Made by a program: the position numbers and the translations under genes
In this document: positions 39,530 to 52,344 of the stretch, one piece after another
How the letters are laid out: each line of letters begins with the position of its first letter
Position numbering within the stretch: position 1 is the first letter of the stretch
Assembly (NCBI GenBank): GCA_000231825.2
Contig: JH720314.1
Coordinates: 434,001 to 498,000, forward strand
From: Tetrahymena elliotti 4EA
Taxonomy: Eukaryota > Ciliophora > Oligohymenophorea > Hymenostomatida > Tetrahymenidae
Direction: 5' to 3'
DNA length: 64,000 bases
Notes under the pieces: model-generated
Seen by the model: the letters and a program-made list of their open reading frames with translations, nothing else
Databases searched by the model: none
Told to the model about the DNA's origin: nothing

Positions 39530-41338
39530 ATGAAGCTAAATAAAAATAATTTCTAAAAATTGTTTAGGTAAGATGAAGATGGCACTGTCAATTTCGAAAA
39601 TTGTTAATTAGTTTCAGTGAATAATCTAAGCTAATTTTTTGATTTATCATAAATGAATTCGCTGAATCTAGATATGAATCACCTGAAAGAATTAGAGGAA
39701 GTATTTAGCTAGATGGTGAATTTGAAGATTCTTAAGTTGGAAATGAATCATTTAAGATACCTTGCATATTTAGAAAATATGCAATCTCTTTAGCAACTAT
39801 TTGTATCAAAAAATAGATTAGTCAAAGTAGATTAGCTGAGCTCCTGCAAAAATTTGAGAATAATTGTAAGGAAATTGTAAAAATATTTATAAAAAGTTCT
39901 ATCCATTTATTGAACATAATCTTAGTAGAAGATATTAAATAATAGTTTTTCGAAATGATGATGAATTGGTTTAATTTATTTAAAATATTTTATAATTATA
40001 TAGGATTTAAGCATGAATTATATAGAGGAAATAGAAGACATGCAATTACCATACCTTGAATAATTATATCTTTAAGGAAACAAGTTGACAAGACTTCCTT
40101 CATTCTAGTATTTACCAAGACTAAGATTTCTTGATATTTCTAAAAATGAATTGAGTGACATAAATCCAATTTTATCACAAAAAGCTTTGAATTATTTAGA
40201 AAAATTGCAGTGTTCATACAACAGAATTCCGAGTTAGTATTTAGAGGATTTTTGTTTTATTTTGAGTAGTTTACCCAATTTATTAGAATTGGATGCATCG
40301 GGAAATGAAATTACTATTAATTCACTTTACAGATCATCAATTTTAACTGCAAAAAAATTAAGAATGCTTGATGGCTTAGAAATAAATGATGCGACTATTG
40401 AACAAATTCAAGTAAATTATTACATTTTTAATTTAAAATTTAACATAAATTAGAATTTAAAAAAAACAGATAATTTTGAAAGAGCAATACAAGATACAAA
40501 CAAAAATTATATAGAAAGATTGTAGAAAGAAAATGAGGCAAAGTAAAGAGCTAAAAAGCTTTTATTGGATTAAATTGATAGGATTGATGATATGTTTGAT
40601 AATTTTTAAAGAAAGACAGAAGAGTATAGTTTAAATTAACTGTTTTAAATTCATGAAAAATTTTTATAAAATTTAAAATCTAAGCGAATAAAAAAAGTTT
40701 TTAGAATATATTGCCATCATGGAAAAGAGGTACAGAAGTGGAGATAAAATTTAGTTAGACTAAGATACTGTAAAATTATGGAGTTAAAGAATTTAGCAGC
40801 ACGAAACTGACCTCAAACAAAAAATTGAGTATTAAAAGTAAGTTTAATAGCATCAAAGAGATGTTTTCCTATAAAAAGAAGTCAATGGTCTAACATTAAG
40901 AGTAAGTTTATTAAGGTTTGAAATTAAATAAATGATTCTTTTATTTAGGAAAAATTATATGATATTGCTTTGAATGATCCAGATTTATGGAGAGATTTAA
41001 AGTCTAAAGAACTACAATAAGTTTACAAAGAAGAAAAGAGAAACGAATAAAGAGAATACGAGGAGTTACAAAAGAGAATAAGAGACTAAAGTTCTCTTAA
41101 TTATGGATAACTCGAAGATGATGTTAGGTAAAATATAGCCTAAAAAATTTAAAGTAAATTGTAAATGATAGAAGATTATTCTAAAGATGGTATGAATTAG
41201 TATGATGGAGATAGATAGCAATTAAATAATCTATCATAAAATTAATCTTAGAATTTTGATTAAAAAAGTTTCTTAAGTGGAAATAACAAATCTAGTTTTT
41301 TAGGAAGTAATAGAAATATTTCTTTTTCTAAAAAATGA
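39530..41338 (+). CDS. Leucine-rich repeat protein with C-terminal coiled coil
   Basis: Starts at ATG 39530 (MKLNKNNFQKLF) and ends at TGA 41336-41338, with about five introns. The first two-thirds is a run of SDS22-type repeats of about 22 residues (LNLDMNHLKELEEVF, LQQLFVSKNRLVKVDQL, LEQLYLQGNKLTRLP, LLELDASGNEIT). The set is closed by a cap-like KLRMLDGLEINDATIEQIQ, the LRR-cap pattern of axonemal LRR proteins. The rest is charged coiled coil (NYIERLQKENEAKQRAKK) ending in an Asn/Gln/Ser tail. The LRR-cap-coiled-coil order matches dynein-regulatory-complex subunit DRC3 and related ciliary proteins, but identity is not established. The splice pattern near 39867-40001 is ambiguous. Confidence 0.8.
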
Positions 41339-41763
41339 TATTTAAAATTAAATCATTATCTATCTATTTAAATTTTTGTGAAAACTTGCTAAAATAAAAA
41401 TATTAAGATACTAATTTTTATATTTTTTTTGTTTTTAAAAAATGAAATAAAATTTTTCTGAAAACTCAAATATCTTCATAATATTCTCATAATTACATTT
41501 TTAAGTGGCAGCTAAAAATTTCCATTTATAAATTTTCAATCAATAATTTTCTTTTGAAATTTAAAATTCATGAAGGTTTTTTAAAGAAATCAATGAAAAA
41601 TATTTTTGATGTTCATTACTACTCAATTTTATTTTAAAAAATCAATTTTGAATTAAAATAAAATCTCTAAAAAAATAATTTATTTCTAAATTAATTTTAA
41701 TTAATGTAAATGATGTTTACTTATAAATAGAATACAAATTAATTATTATTTTTAGAATATTAT
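41339..41763. other. Spacer between convergent 3' ends
   Basis: 425 bp of AT-rich sequence between the LRR gene (plus) and the TTLL gene (minus). Only 3' UTRs are expected; nothing else seen. Confidence 0.6.
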
Positions 41764-44700
41764 TCAATCTATGGTATTGTTATTATTAGCTGCATTTGCT
41801 GTATTTTACCTTACAGAAGGTAATTTATAGCTTTATATTATTTTTAAGTATTTATCTGACATTTCTGTTGGAGCAACTTTTTACCATTATCCTAAGTAAG
41901 ACGGGGTTTCTCCATACTGTCTTAACTTTTATCCACGAAGTATATAATTCAGGTCTCTGTTTAGCTGCAATTTTGAATTATTTGTGGTGTTTATATTACT
42001 TTTATTACCCTGTTCTTCACGGATACGACGATCCAAGACTTCCAAAAGACGAAGTCTATCAAATTAAACTGGTGCAACTAGATCTATTGCATCATCAACC
42101 ATTTATTATTTTACTAAATCGTCTATAATAAAATCTCTAGCGAGAGAAGGTGATGAATTAATTTCTAACAAGCAACATTTTAAAGAAGAATCTATGATAA
42201 TATCATAACCAAATATTTCAAAACAATTAGGATTATTTGGTATATCTGCTTGGCATGCCAATACACTCTTAACTATAATTTCTTATACTTGTATCCAAAT
42301 TTTGTCCCAGTCTATACCTTTCTAACGGAACTTCTCCTACAACATTTTTAAAGATATTTTAGTACCACCAATAAAATTGTTGTTAGAAGCAGGATCATAA
42401 TGATGCTTTTAAATACTAAAATTGGTCAAATGAATTTAATTATTTTTTATTGTTTAAGCATTTAATTAATATTTTTCAGTACTCAGACGAGCAAATCCTT
42501 CTTTATATACAAAAGCTTCTAATGGCTTCATATGAGTGATTAATGCATAAATACGCATATCAAATTTATAGCCATCAAGAAGAAGTGGATCTTTCATATA
42601 TTTTTGTACAACTACAGGCTCTGCATATACGACCTATGCAATATCATTTACTAAAGATATACCTCTACCCTACGATTTGCCTACAGGTTTCATAATCCAA
42701 ATATTATTTTCTCCTTCTCTGAGCATTTCTTCATAAAATCTTTCAGAGAAATTGCAGTACTCTTTTGGAAGAACAAAAGTTAATGGCAAAATATTAAATG
42801 CTTGTGCTGCTTTTTATCCTAATTTAGTGACCCTCTCAAAGTTCTTTTTGAGAAGATCTTTTCTAACAAGGTTTTTATTGAATGGGAAATGATTAACTTT
42901 TTAAAATAATAAAAGTTTATTAAAGTCTATCTAAGGTTTGCTCCAAGTCCATAATAGATTCCATGATGTTCTTAGTTATAAACCATGAGGTAATTCAAAC
43001 CAATCTTTCTTTCTCATAAAAGAACGACTTATAATATCATAAACTTCAGGTTTACTTTTTACGACACGGTAATAAAATTCCTCATGAGGAAGAAGATGAC
43101 CAGCAAAATTTTCTCCATTCATACGTTAAGTGAAAATAATTTATCTTTCAATAAACTTTTTAATATCAATATCAACTCTGTTTTAGTAAACTATGACTTT
43201 TTATGGGTCATTTACATAATAAACTTCAGAAGGAAGTACTTCTAGAGGCGTGACTACTTGCTTATATCTAAGTAATCCTTTATCAGCATTATCTACCTTT
43301 TCAACATGCTATTAAAATAGAGAGTAAATATCCCTCATTGCATCTATTAAACAAAAGTTAACTCCTCCACCACCAGCAATATTTATATTTATAGAACTAC
43401 CCACATTACCTCCCATCATAGGATTGTTCTAACTCCATATTTAATTGTAATATCCTGAAAATAAGTGAAAGAAGGTAGGTATTGTTTGTGTGTAATCAAT
43501 TAGACTATCATCACTTATTTCTTTCATCATTTTCATTAAAAGTTTACTAGTCATACTTGGGGGTTTTGGTGCTGCAGTTGCAGTTGCTTTTTTCTTCATC
43601 ACTTATTTTTATTCTTTTACAAATTGATCTTATTCCTGCTGAAGTGTTTCTAATTCAATCTCTTCCTTACTTTTCAATTTTTTGTCTTTTGAAAGAGCAC
43701 TAGCACTACCTTTCAATTAATTTTATTTCTTTTCAGTATTATTTGTTATGTCATTACCAGTTCTATCCTCTTTACTCTTTTACTGTGCTCCACTATCACT
43801 TGGCTATAATTTAGTATCTTTTTTGCTTTTAGGATCCTAAGTATTAGTCCCTTTATTAAATTCATTTTCTTTTTTAGATGCAACCTTGTTTGAAACACCT
43901 GTAAATGGTGATTCTGGTTTTTTTTTTGAAGGCACTCCAAAAATTTAGTTTTTATTTTTTTTAACTTCTTCTGCATGTCGTTTGTTCAACTCTTCACTTT
44001 CCTTATAGCTTTATTCAATTTCTTAAACCTCTCTTTCATTTTATTAAAAGTTGCTAAGTAGTTTTTCCATTCTATTTTTAAGTTGATCATTAATTCCTTT
44101 ATTTTCTAATATTTTTTTAGCATTTATAACTATTTGTTTGCTGTCTTTTTCATATTTTTCAATTAGTTCATAATCTTTTTCCTTTGTATTGCTCACTAAT
44201 AGTTATTCATCTTCATCTAATTAATCTTCTCCTTGATAATCCTCTTCTTCTTCTTTTTCATCTTTATATTCTTAGAAATGTATTTCATTTTTAGAGCTTG
44301 TTTTTGTTTCATATTACTATTTTATTGATTATTTTTATTAAATATCCTTTGAACTCAATTATTTTATAGATTCTTTCCTGTTAAGATTACTATTACTATT
44401 TTGTAAAAGTTCCTTTTCTTGATCTTCAAGCTAACCATCCTATGATTCTCCATCAGATATTTATTATTCTTTTTACTCATCTTCATTTTTTATTTGAATG
44501 TTATCATCAGAACCTTTTTTATTATATAGTAGTAGCCTCTCTTCTTCATTCAAATCATCTTCTGAGTCTGTTGGGTTTTCATCAGCCTCTCTTCTTGTTA
44601 AAATATTATTGCTTGAATTATCATCTTAATTTAAAATATTTTTTATTGAAAGCATTCCATTTTTTTCAGGTGGAATAATAGATGGTATAATTGGATTGAT

Positions 44701-46809
44701 ATTTTATTTTTATTTCTCTTAATTATTGTTATTAATTTTATTTATATTTTCTTCTTTATCATTATTTATATGTATGCTTTCATCACTATTTTATCTAATA
44801 TTTAGGTTAGACTTTTAACTCTCCATTTAATTGAAAGGTTCTTAATCAATCTTATATGCGTTTGAATGTTTTGTTTGTAATGGATCTTCAACTCCCACAG
44901 TATTTTTTAGGGAATGAAGAGATGATCTACTCTTTGTTTTAATTAGTTTATCTCTTAATTATTAATTATTTGTTTCTTAATTAACAATGTCCTCCTCTAT
45001 GAACTACTATGGATTTTCAGAAAAATCAAATTTAGAAGGAGTCATAGATTCACCCATTTAACTGTTATTACTTTTTTCTGAAGTTGCACTTCTTGTGCTT
45101 TTAATTCTAAATAATTCTCCCTTTGTTATTTTTCTAGGTTATCCTGGTATTATTTTTTAATGAGACTCTGGATCACTTTCATTATTATTTTCATTAATCT
45201 CTTCTTAAATAATTTCTCCCTGTAATTGATTTTAGGAAAAATCATTGCTGATACTTTTATCAGAAAAGGGCTTTTTGTAATGTTTATTATGATCATGAGA
45301 ATGATCATCACTACCAATATTATTTAAATCTATAGTTTAACCAGAAATCTTTTCACTCAAGTTATCTGTGGAAGCTGAGGTAGTTACAGATGCAGCGCGA
45401 CTAACAAATGCACTATTTTTTTTATTTTCTCTTTCAGAGCCATTCACACTTGAATTATCAGCACTTCCTGACTTTGTACTAGATTTTTTTTGATTTATAG
45501 GAGGTAAGCTGACTGATGGCTAAGATTTCTTTAAAAAGTTTTTCGTTCTATTTTTTTTTTCCTCATCTGGATCTACCTTCTTCTACTTTGGAGGTATGTA
45601 TTTAGGATAAGAAGCTTTTCCTGTGGTAAAATAAGGAGTTTCTAACTTTTTTAATCTTTGTTGTTCAAGATCTTGTTTAATTTTACTTTGTACACCAGCA
45701 TACTCATTAGAGGCTGGAACCTTTTCGCTTATACTTGACCTTTTAGGAAGTGAGGTAGCAGTAACTTAAGCACTACTAGCTGACTTTGTTTTTTTCTTTT
45801 TCATCTATATTTCAGCCCCATCACTTGAGTCTTCTCCCTAGGTGCTAGTTTTATGAAAATATTATTGTGTGTAACCAGATGATCCACCAACATAAGAACT
45901 TTAAGTTATTTTTGTTTTTTCTAAGGTTTGACGAATAAACTCTTACATTTCTTCTTATTTTGATTTAGTTTTCAATCTTTTATGATGAGCCATATATTTA
46001 AGCTAAGAGGAGGAGTGACTACCTCCAGATTTTCCACTAATAATACTATTATTGCAAAAATCATTATTCACTTACTAAAAATTTTTTTAGTATTTTTCAT
46101 TAGCTAACTATTATTTTTTCATTACTGATGCAGAGTGTAAATTATCTTCTTCATCAAATTCATATTAATTTTCTTACTAATCCTCATCTTCCTCATCATC
46201 TTACACTTTAATTTATGAATCGATTTTCTTTTAATCTACATTATTATATTTATTGTGATGAAGCTGATGAGAAGATTAATAATTTTCATTATCTTCTTCT
46301 TCACTTTCTTTGATTTAATAAGGAACAGAATAGTGCTTCTGTTGATTTGAAGTAGATTTTTTTTCCTATTAGTTTTACTGGCTGTGATTTGATTGCTATG
46401 AAATTTATTAATGCAATTTGATCCACTCATCAATATTTCCAAAAGCATTCTTTTAATTTTATAACTTGTTAGATTGTGCAGAATTACTATTTTAGGTTTC
46501 CATTTTTTTTACTGACGAATCAGATACTCCACTAGTATCTTCTACATTAGACATTAAAATTGAATCATTATTAGATACACAATAATTACCAAAGTTTTCA
46601 ATCGCTTTTCTTTCTTCTATTTCCTATAATGCTAATTCTAAATATCGCTTAGCTTTCTTCAGCCATAAAATTTAAACTTATTCTTTCTATTCTATATTAT
46701 CTACTTTTTATAGTGTTAATTGCACCTTTTCTGTGGCTTCTCTTAAAGTTATAGTATCAAAATCATAAATATCTTCAATGATAGGAATTTCAGGAAGCTT
46801 GATAGCCAT
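41764..46809 (-). CDS. Tubulin-tyrosine-ligase-like (TTLL) enzyme with very long N-terminal extension
   Basis: ATP-grasp enzyme that adds amino acids, usually Glu, to tubulin in cilia and cortical microtubules. It is one uninterrupted frame of 1,682 codons including TGA. Residues 1 to about 1100 are low-complexity (Ser, Glu, Asn, Lys, Gln), with acidic clusters. The TTL domain spans about 1150-1640. Landmarks: KVNHFPFNKNLVRKDLL; IMKPVGKSQGRGI (nucleotide binding, about residue 1373); YKFDIRIYALI; LTNFSIQK; and CFEIFGYDIIID followed by LLEINSSPSLARD (metal-binding Glu/Asn, about 1530-1560), then DDLVKQQMVDDAIDLV. The family usually has KPWLLEVN; here it is KCCLLEIN. Asn/Asp, Lys and Arg positions needed for catalysis look intact. 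Polyglutamylase is likely from family membership, but initiator or elongase type cannot be told. Absence of introns is notable next to intron-rich neighbours. Confidence 0.93.
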
Positions 46810-47364
46810 TTTCTCTTAATCCTAAAAATTTGTACCTAGAATTTGCTACTTTTTATTTTGGCTAATTGTTATATTCCTACTTTAAAATCCCTTTAGAGTT
46901 ATTTGATAAATCAATGAACAAAAAATTCTTAAATCTATATTTTTTTAACAACTTAAAAAATTTTTAAAAAATCAATCTTATCTCCAGTGTTACAAAATGT
47001 GTACAAACTTTAAAATTTTCAAAGTCATTCTGTCGTTTAAAAAATAAATAAATAAATTCCTTCATCTGACAGATGACAACTATTAATCACTAATATTTTT
47101 GAAACTCTTTGTATATCCAAAAAAAAAGAAATATTAATAATATACTACTTTTAATATTCAGCATTATTATTTATCTATGGTTATTATTAAGATAAACAAA
47201 CACATATATATTATAAAATCTTAAAATCTACATTGTGAAAACAAAATGAGACAATACTCAGTTTCATTAATAAGCACTATATATTATTAATACAAATTTT
47301 CAATTAATTAAATTATTTATTATTATTTATTTCACGTAAAAACCGATCTTTTTCAATCCAACTC
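46810..47364. other. Intergenic region upstream of TTLL gene
   Basis: AT-rich, holding the TTLL promoter/5' UTR and the IFT46 3' UTR on the same strand. No other feature. Confidence 0.55.
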
Positions 47365-49009
47365 TCAGTTAATTTGAAGCTACATCTAATCATAATTTCC
47401 ATCATTTTTATTTTACTAGAAGTGCTAGTTAGATTTAAATTCAGAATATAGAGTAAACAATACATGTAATGATTCAACGATATTTGAATTGCTTGGTTAA
47501 TCATGAATAGGAATATCCAAAATAGCACAAGCAAGTTTACAAAAATCAGCTAAATTAAAATCTAATTCTTCACTAGGAATTTTTAAATGAGAAAGAACTT
47601 CTTCAATTTCTTGAGGCCATTCCTTTTTTTTAAATTTTAAAACAGAATAAATTTATTTTATAAAAAAAATATTTTTCTAATAACTTAAGTAAATAAGTTA
47701 AAATAAAATTTGTTTACTTGCATAAGTTCATCTATTTCAGGCATGGGTTTGGTGTAAGAAACACTGTGAGGTTATTTAGTTTTACGGATATCAGCAACAT
47801 TATTAATCCACATTTATATTTCTTTAGGATTTTTTTCAGCATTTTAGATGGCATGAACAGTAATTGCATTATTACCATTTATTGTCTTGATATATTCCTT
47901 AATCTTCAATTAAGCGACTGCTCTATTAGATTGATTCAAGCAAGGTTCGTCCTAATTAAATTTTCAAAAAATTTAACAAAATTCATTTAATTTTTGAATT
48001 AAAAAACTAAATGATAATGAATTTTTAGATTCTTTTCTATATTCAAATTAATCAGTTTTTATCAAATTTCAATAGGAATATAGAAGAAAGAAAATTATAT
48101 TAACTTAAATTCAAATTTTATTACAATAATTTATAGACCCAGAATTTCCTCCTTCTAATCTGGTCTAGGCATCTTTATATAAGCATCAACTTCACCAATA
48201 GCTGGATAATAATCAGGAATAAAAGGCTTGAGTTTTGCATCAAGTTCTTTAGTTTCTGGCTAATATCTTTAAACATATCTAAATAGTTCTTTAATTTCGT
48301 TACTGACATCAAGATGTGCATAATCAGCAGGGTTATAAGCACCAGGAATATTTGCATTTTTAGCATCATAATCCTATTCATCTTCGTCAGTACGATTATA
48401 ATTTTATCTGCCTGCATTCTTTTTATGAAAAACAAAATATTAAAATGACAAAAATAAATATTTTTATAAAAAATATCTTTATTTTTTAATAATCATTTTT
48501 GATGTTTACCTTTCCTTTATTTTAATTAGAATTTTGTAAGGAATCATCTTGCTTATCATCTTGATTATCTTCTTCCTCCTAAGATTAAATTTCCTCTGTT
48601 TATTTTTAAATAATCATTAGCAATTGAAACAAAGTGCAAAAAGATATATTCAGATCAATTAAGTAGATTATTTTAAAAGGTGAAACTAAAAAGAAAAGTA
48701 AATAACCTGATTGTCCTTCAGAATCTAACTCAATTCTTTCATCCATGTGCTAATTTTCAATTTTTTCTGTTTTAATATCTGCTCCTTTTTTATTATCTTT
48801 ATTTTGCTTCTTTTTAAAATCAAAATCATCATCTTCAATCTACTAATATTTAGAGATAAAACAATTTCAAACTTTTTATTGATTTTATTAATTATTTTTA
48901 AGCATGAAATTGTTTTCTATGTAATTCATTTATTGTTTATATGCTTCAAAATTATTTTAATCTATTATTTTATATCAAAATATTTTACTCTATCTTCAGA
49001 ATCGCTCAT
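47365..49009 (-). CDS. IFT46: Intraflagellar transport protein 46 (IFT-B complex)
   Basis: IFT46 is a core IFT-B subunit that stabilises the complex and helps carry outer-arm dynein into cilia. About six exons run from ATG 49009 (the first exon is only MSDSEDR) to TGA 47365-47367. An acidic, Lys/Asp-rich N terminus leads to the family core: YNPADYAHLDVSNEIKELF, ELDAKLKPFIPDYYPAIGEV, DAYIKMPRPD, GLQII/DEP (across an intron), NAEKNPKEIQMWI, YTKPMPEIDELMQ and EWPQEIEEVL. This order and spacing match IFT46 end to end, so I regard the assignment as firm. A hydrophobic frame at 48175-48435 on the same strand is a shadow. Confidence 0.95.
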
Positions 49010-49985
49010 CTCTACTCAATCCCTCCTTTTTATTTATGCTATTGAATTTGAACTATAGTTATCAAAAATTTTTCTAATTTTTAATTATTATGATTTAATT
49101 AAAAAAACAAAGATTTTGATTTTTGCAACTATTTATTTAGTTAATCAAAACATCAATCAAGTTTTAAATTTTCTTTAAATATTTATTAGAAAAATTCAAA
49201 AAAATGCACTATTTCAAAAATGATGATTTATTTAATATTTTATATCTAACTAAATACAAACTAATCTAATCAAAAATAATTTATTTTGAACATTATTAAA
49301 TAATCGTTTTATATCTTAAGAACTTGTTTATTCTTTTTGAAAAGTAATTGACATTAATCTTTATCAATTTATAACAAAGTTAATCCAAATTTTTTCTGAA
49401 AAAGTATTTCTAAAATAAAGTTGAAGAAATATTTAAAACTTGATTTTTTAATACTTCCTTTTATAAAATGAAAAATTTGAAATTTTGAAAAAATGTTTTG
49501 AACCTATAAAAGATAAACTAAAATGGATAATTTAACTCTTACCAAAAACCAAATTTTTAAAATAGCTGTTTAAGATTATGTTTTATTTTGGTTTTGATTT
49601 ATAAAGATTAATTTATTATTTTGCTAATTTAAAAAATTTTCAAAGCTAGTTTTAAGGAAGAAAAAGAGAAGTTAAAAATCAATCTTGATAATTATTAAAT
49701 TATTTTATACAATATAAAGTTGCTCAACACTGCAAATCTTCAGTAAATAAAAATTTACAATTTCCTAGTCTATTTTTTAAAAATATTCCTAAAAGGAATT
49801 TTACAAAATATAATAACCTTAAGAGTATGCTGACCATTAACTAAGTTTTAAAGTATTGTTTTTGATTAAATTTTGGATTAAGATTGCTTGAATAGTTTAC
49901 TTTATAAACTTTAGTAAGTGTTAAAATAGGTATTAGTATTTATTTATAATTAATAAAATTAGTAATAGTTTAAACATCAAAAAAA
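49010..49985. promoter_or_regulatory. Divergent intergenic region between IFT46 and DHHC genes
   Basis: 976 bp between two outward-facing start codons, so it contains both promoters. Extremely AT-rich; no motif can be singled out and no coding stretch is supported. Confidence 0.5.
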
Positions 49986-51227
49986 ATGCAATATTTTCCC
50001 CTAGGATTAACTAAGCCTTAGACAGTAACTTTATTCAAGAATAAAATTTTCTTTGGAAATAAGCATGATTACTTGGTTGTCTTTCCAACATGGTTCGCCT
50101 ATATTTCTTTAAGTGTCTTATTTTTACTAACAATTAATGAAGTAATTATGGATGAAATCTCATTAGGATTAGGAATATTTTCATATATTTTTTCAGTACC
50201 AGGATTATTCTTTGCTATAAAGTGCTTCGCTACCGATCCTGGGATTGTTTAAAGAGGTAATGTATAACCTCCTAATGACTCTGTTGATAATGATATAGGA
50301 CACCATTCCACTTAAGCTCAAGATATTGGTTTAATAGAAACAAATAATAAGGAAATAGTAGAAGAATTAAAAGAATTAGAAAATTAAGAAGGAGGAAAAA
50401 AAAATAGTGAAGAAACAAATGATAGTTATACTAATGAAAATTAATTATATCATAAATTAGAAGGAGGAAATAATTTACTAAATAAACCAAAAGAACAATA
50501 AATTATGGAAGCAATTAGCTAAATAGAACAATAAAACATTCAAAATAATAAAGTTAGAGGAAATCTTCTTAAATAAAGATATTGTTAAACATGTAAAATT
50601 ATGAGACCCCCTTTATCCTCCCATTGCAGTCATTGCAATAATTGCGTTAAAAATTTTGATCATCATTGCTACTACATGGGAAATTGTGTAGGTGAAAGAA
50701 ATCAAAAATATTTTGTCTTATTTTTGATTAGCACAACCTTATGGGCTATTTATGTTGAAGCTTTTACTGTTTATTAAACAATAAGTGCTTTTTAAGAAAA
50801 TTCATATATCTTTCTTGATTTAGTTCACAATGCATATCTCTTCTATTCTATGCTTTTCTTTTTTATCCTTACATTAATAACAGGACTGATAAGATGCCAT
50901 TAATGTGTAAGGTAGTGGATTTTTGTTGGCTTTGTCTTAGATGTAGTAATAATCCTTGCAAATAGCTATTTTGAGTACAGAGAAGTCCCTTGCGTTGATA
51001 ACCCTATAATTTGTTTTGCAATGATTGGAATTTATTTAGGAGTAATTCTTTTTGTGCTACCTTAAACTGTATTTAATACAGATCTTGCATGTAGAAATCT
51101 AACCTTAAAATAAGAATAATTTTATACCAATTTATCAGAGCCCGAATAAACTTTTTCTTAAGCATCTTTCTCTAATTTTTGGAAGTTAGTAACCAGACCT
51201 TAAGTAAAGAGTGAAATACTAAGCTGA
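49986..51227 (+). CDS. DHHC-type protein S-acyltransferase (palmitoyltransferase)
   Basis: Intronless, 413 residues. Transfers palmitate to cysteines of membrane-associated proteins. Two N-terminal membrane helices ([26 protein letters not shown]) are followed by ATDPG, the family's DPG motif. A loop of about 95 residues rich in Glu, Asn and Gln comes next. The Cys-rich domain, about residues 198-245, has [18 protein letters not shown], then [18 protein letters not shown]. It is followed by two more helices ([30 protein letters not shown]) and a further hydrophobic pair. The catalytic DHHC Cys and the zinc-binding Cys/His set are present. The usual DHHCPW continues here as DHHCYY. The target proteins cannot be inferred. 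Confidence 0.95.
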
Positions 51228-52344
51228 AATGAATATTAAAAACGCATTTTTAATTATTTTTTTTTTTTTGTGAAATTAAAATTTAAAATAATATATTTTT
51301 AAAAAAATATTTTTAAATGTTCTTAATGAATTTCTTTTTTAATTTTAAAAATAATTATGTGAGTATGTCTAATAATTACTCTTTAATTTAAAATAAATAA
51401 ATACTAGCTTAAATAAACTCAAAAAAACCTTTTTTAGAATTCTTATTCTTATTCAAAAAATTTTTATTTTTTAATTAGAATAAAAATTATTAATTTCTTA
51501 AAAATTAATATTTTTCTTGGAAACAAAAAATTAGAGAAAGTTGAAATATAAATTGAATTAAGATCAAGTAAAATAAACACAAAAATTTTTTGTGAATAAA
51601 AGTATCAATTACAATTAAAATAGATTTTTTCTGTTAGAATATTTTAGTTAAAAAATAAAAAATATTCAAAATATGATAGAACCCAAATTTTACTGTTAAC
51701 AAAAAATTAACAATCAAAAATTAAAAGGTAAAGAAGAGTAATAAAACCTTGAAATATCTTTTTAATAGTAAAAGAAATATCTGTTTAAGTAGAATATTTA
51801 ATATTACTAATCTAATTGAAAAAATTTTGATTTAGATAATTTATATTATTTAGACTCATATTATTTTAATTCTATAGAATTATATTTAAGAGCATCTCTC
51901 ATATTTCTTTTTATTTAAATTATTTTATTTTAGAAAATTACTTTTTTAGTTCCATATTTTTGTCTTTAGCAGTGTTAATATTTTAAAAAAATTAAAAATT
52001 TTTATATGCATAGCCTAGAATATTAGAGTATAGCTATTCGTTAATTTTTAACTTCTTCGATGTTCACATTACATATAATAAATTTGTATGGAATAGATAA
52101 AAATTGAGTGGAAATCATATTAGTTATTAGTTGAGAATGTAAATGTATATAAAATATCATTAATTTTACTTTCTTTGCTTAGATTTGATTATTTTTAACT
52201 GAATTTCGACTAATAAATCATATCAAGCTATTAATTTAAAGGGAAAACCAAACAAAACAAAAGCAAATCTTAGCAAAAAGCATTTACAATTTATAATATC
52301 AAAATAATAAAACAAATTCAAAGCTAAACGTAATTTAGAGTGAT
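51228..52344. other. Intergenic spacer
   Basis: AT-rich spacer between two same-strand genes; contains the DHHC 3' UTR and promoter of the next gene. Nothing else supported. Confidence 0.6.

Noticed and set aside
41796..42128. Plus-strand hydrophobic frame
   Set aside because: It is antisense to the conserved C-terminal TTL domain.
46236..48435. Several hydrophobic frames on both strands
   Set aside because: They are alternative frames of the TTLL extension and of IFT46 exons or introns.
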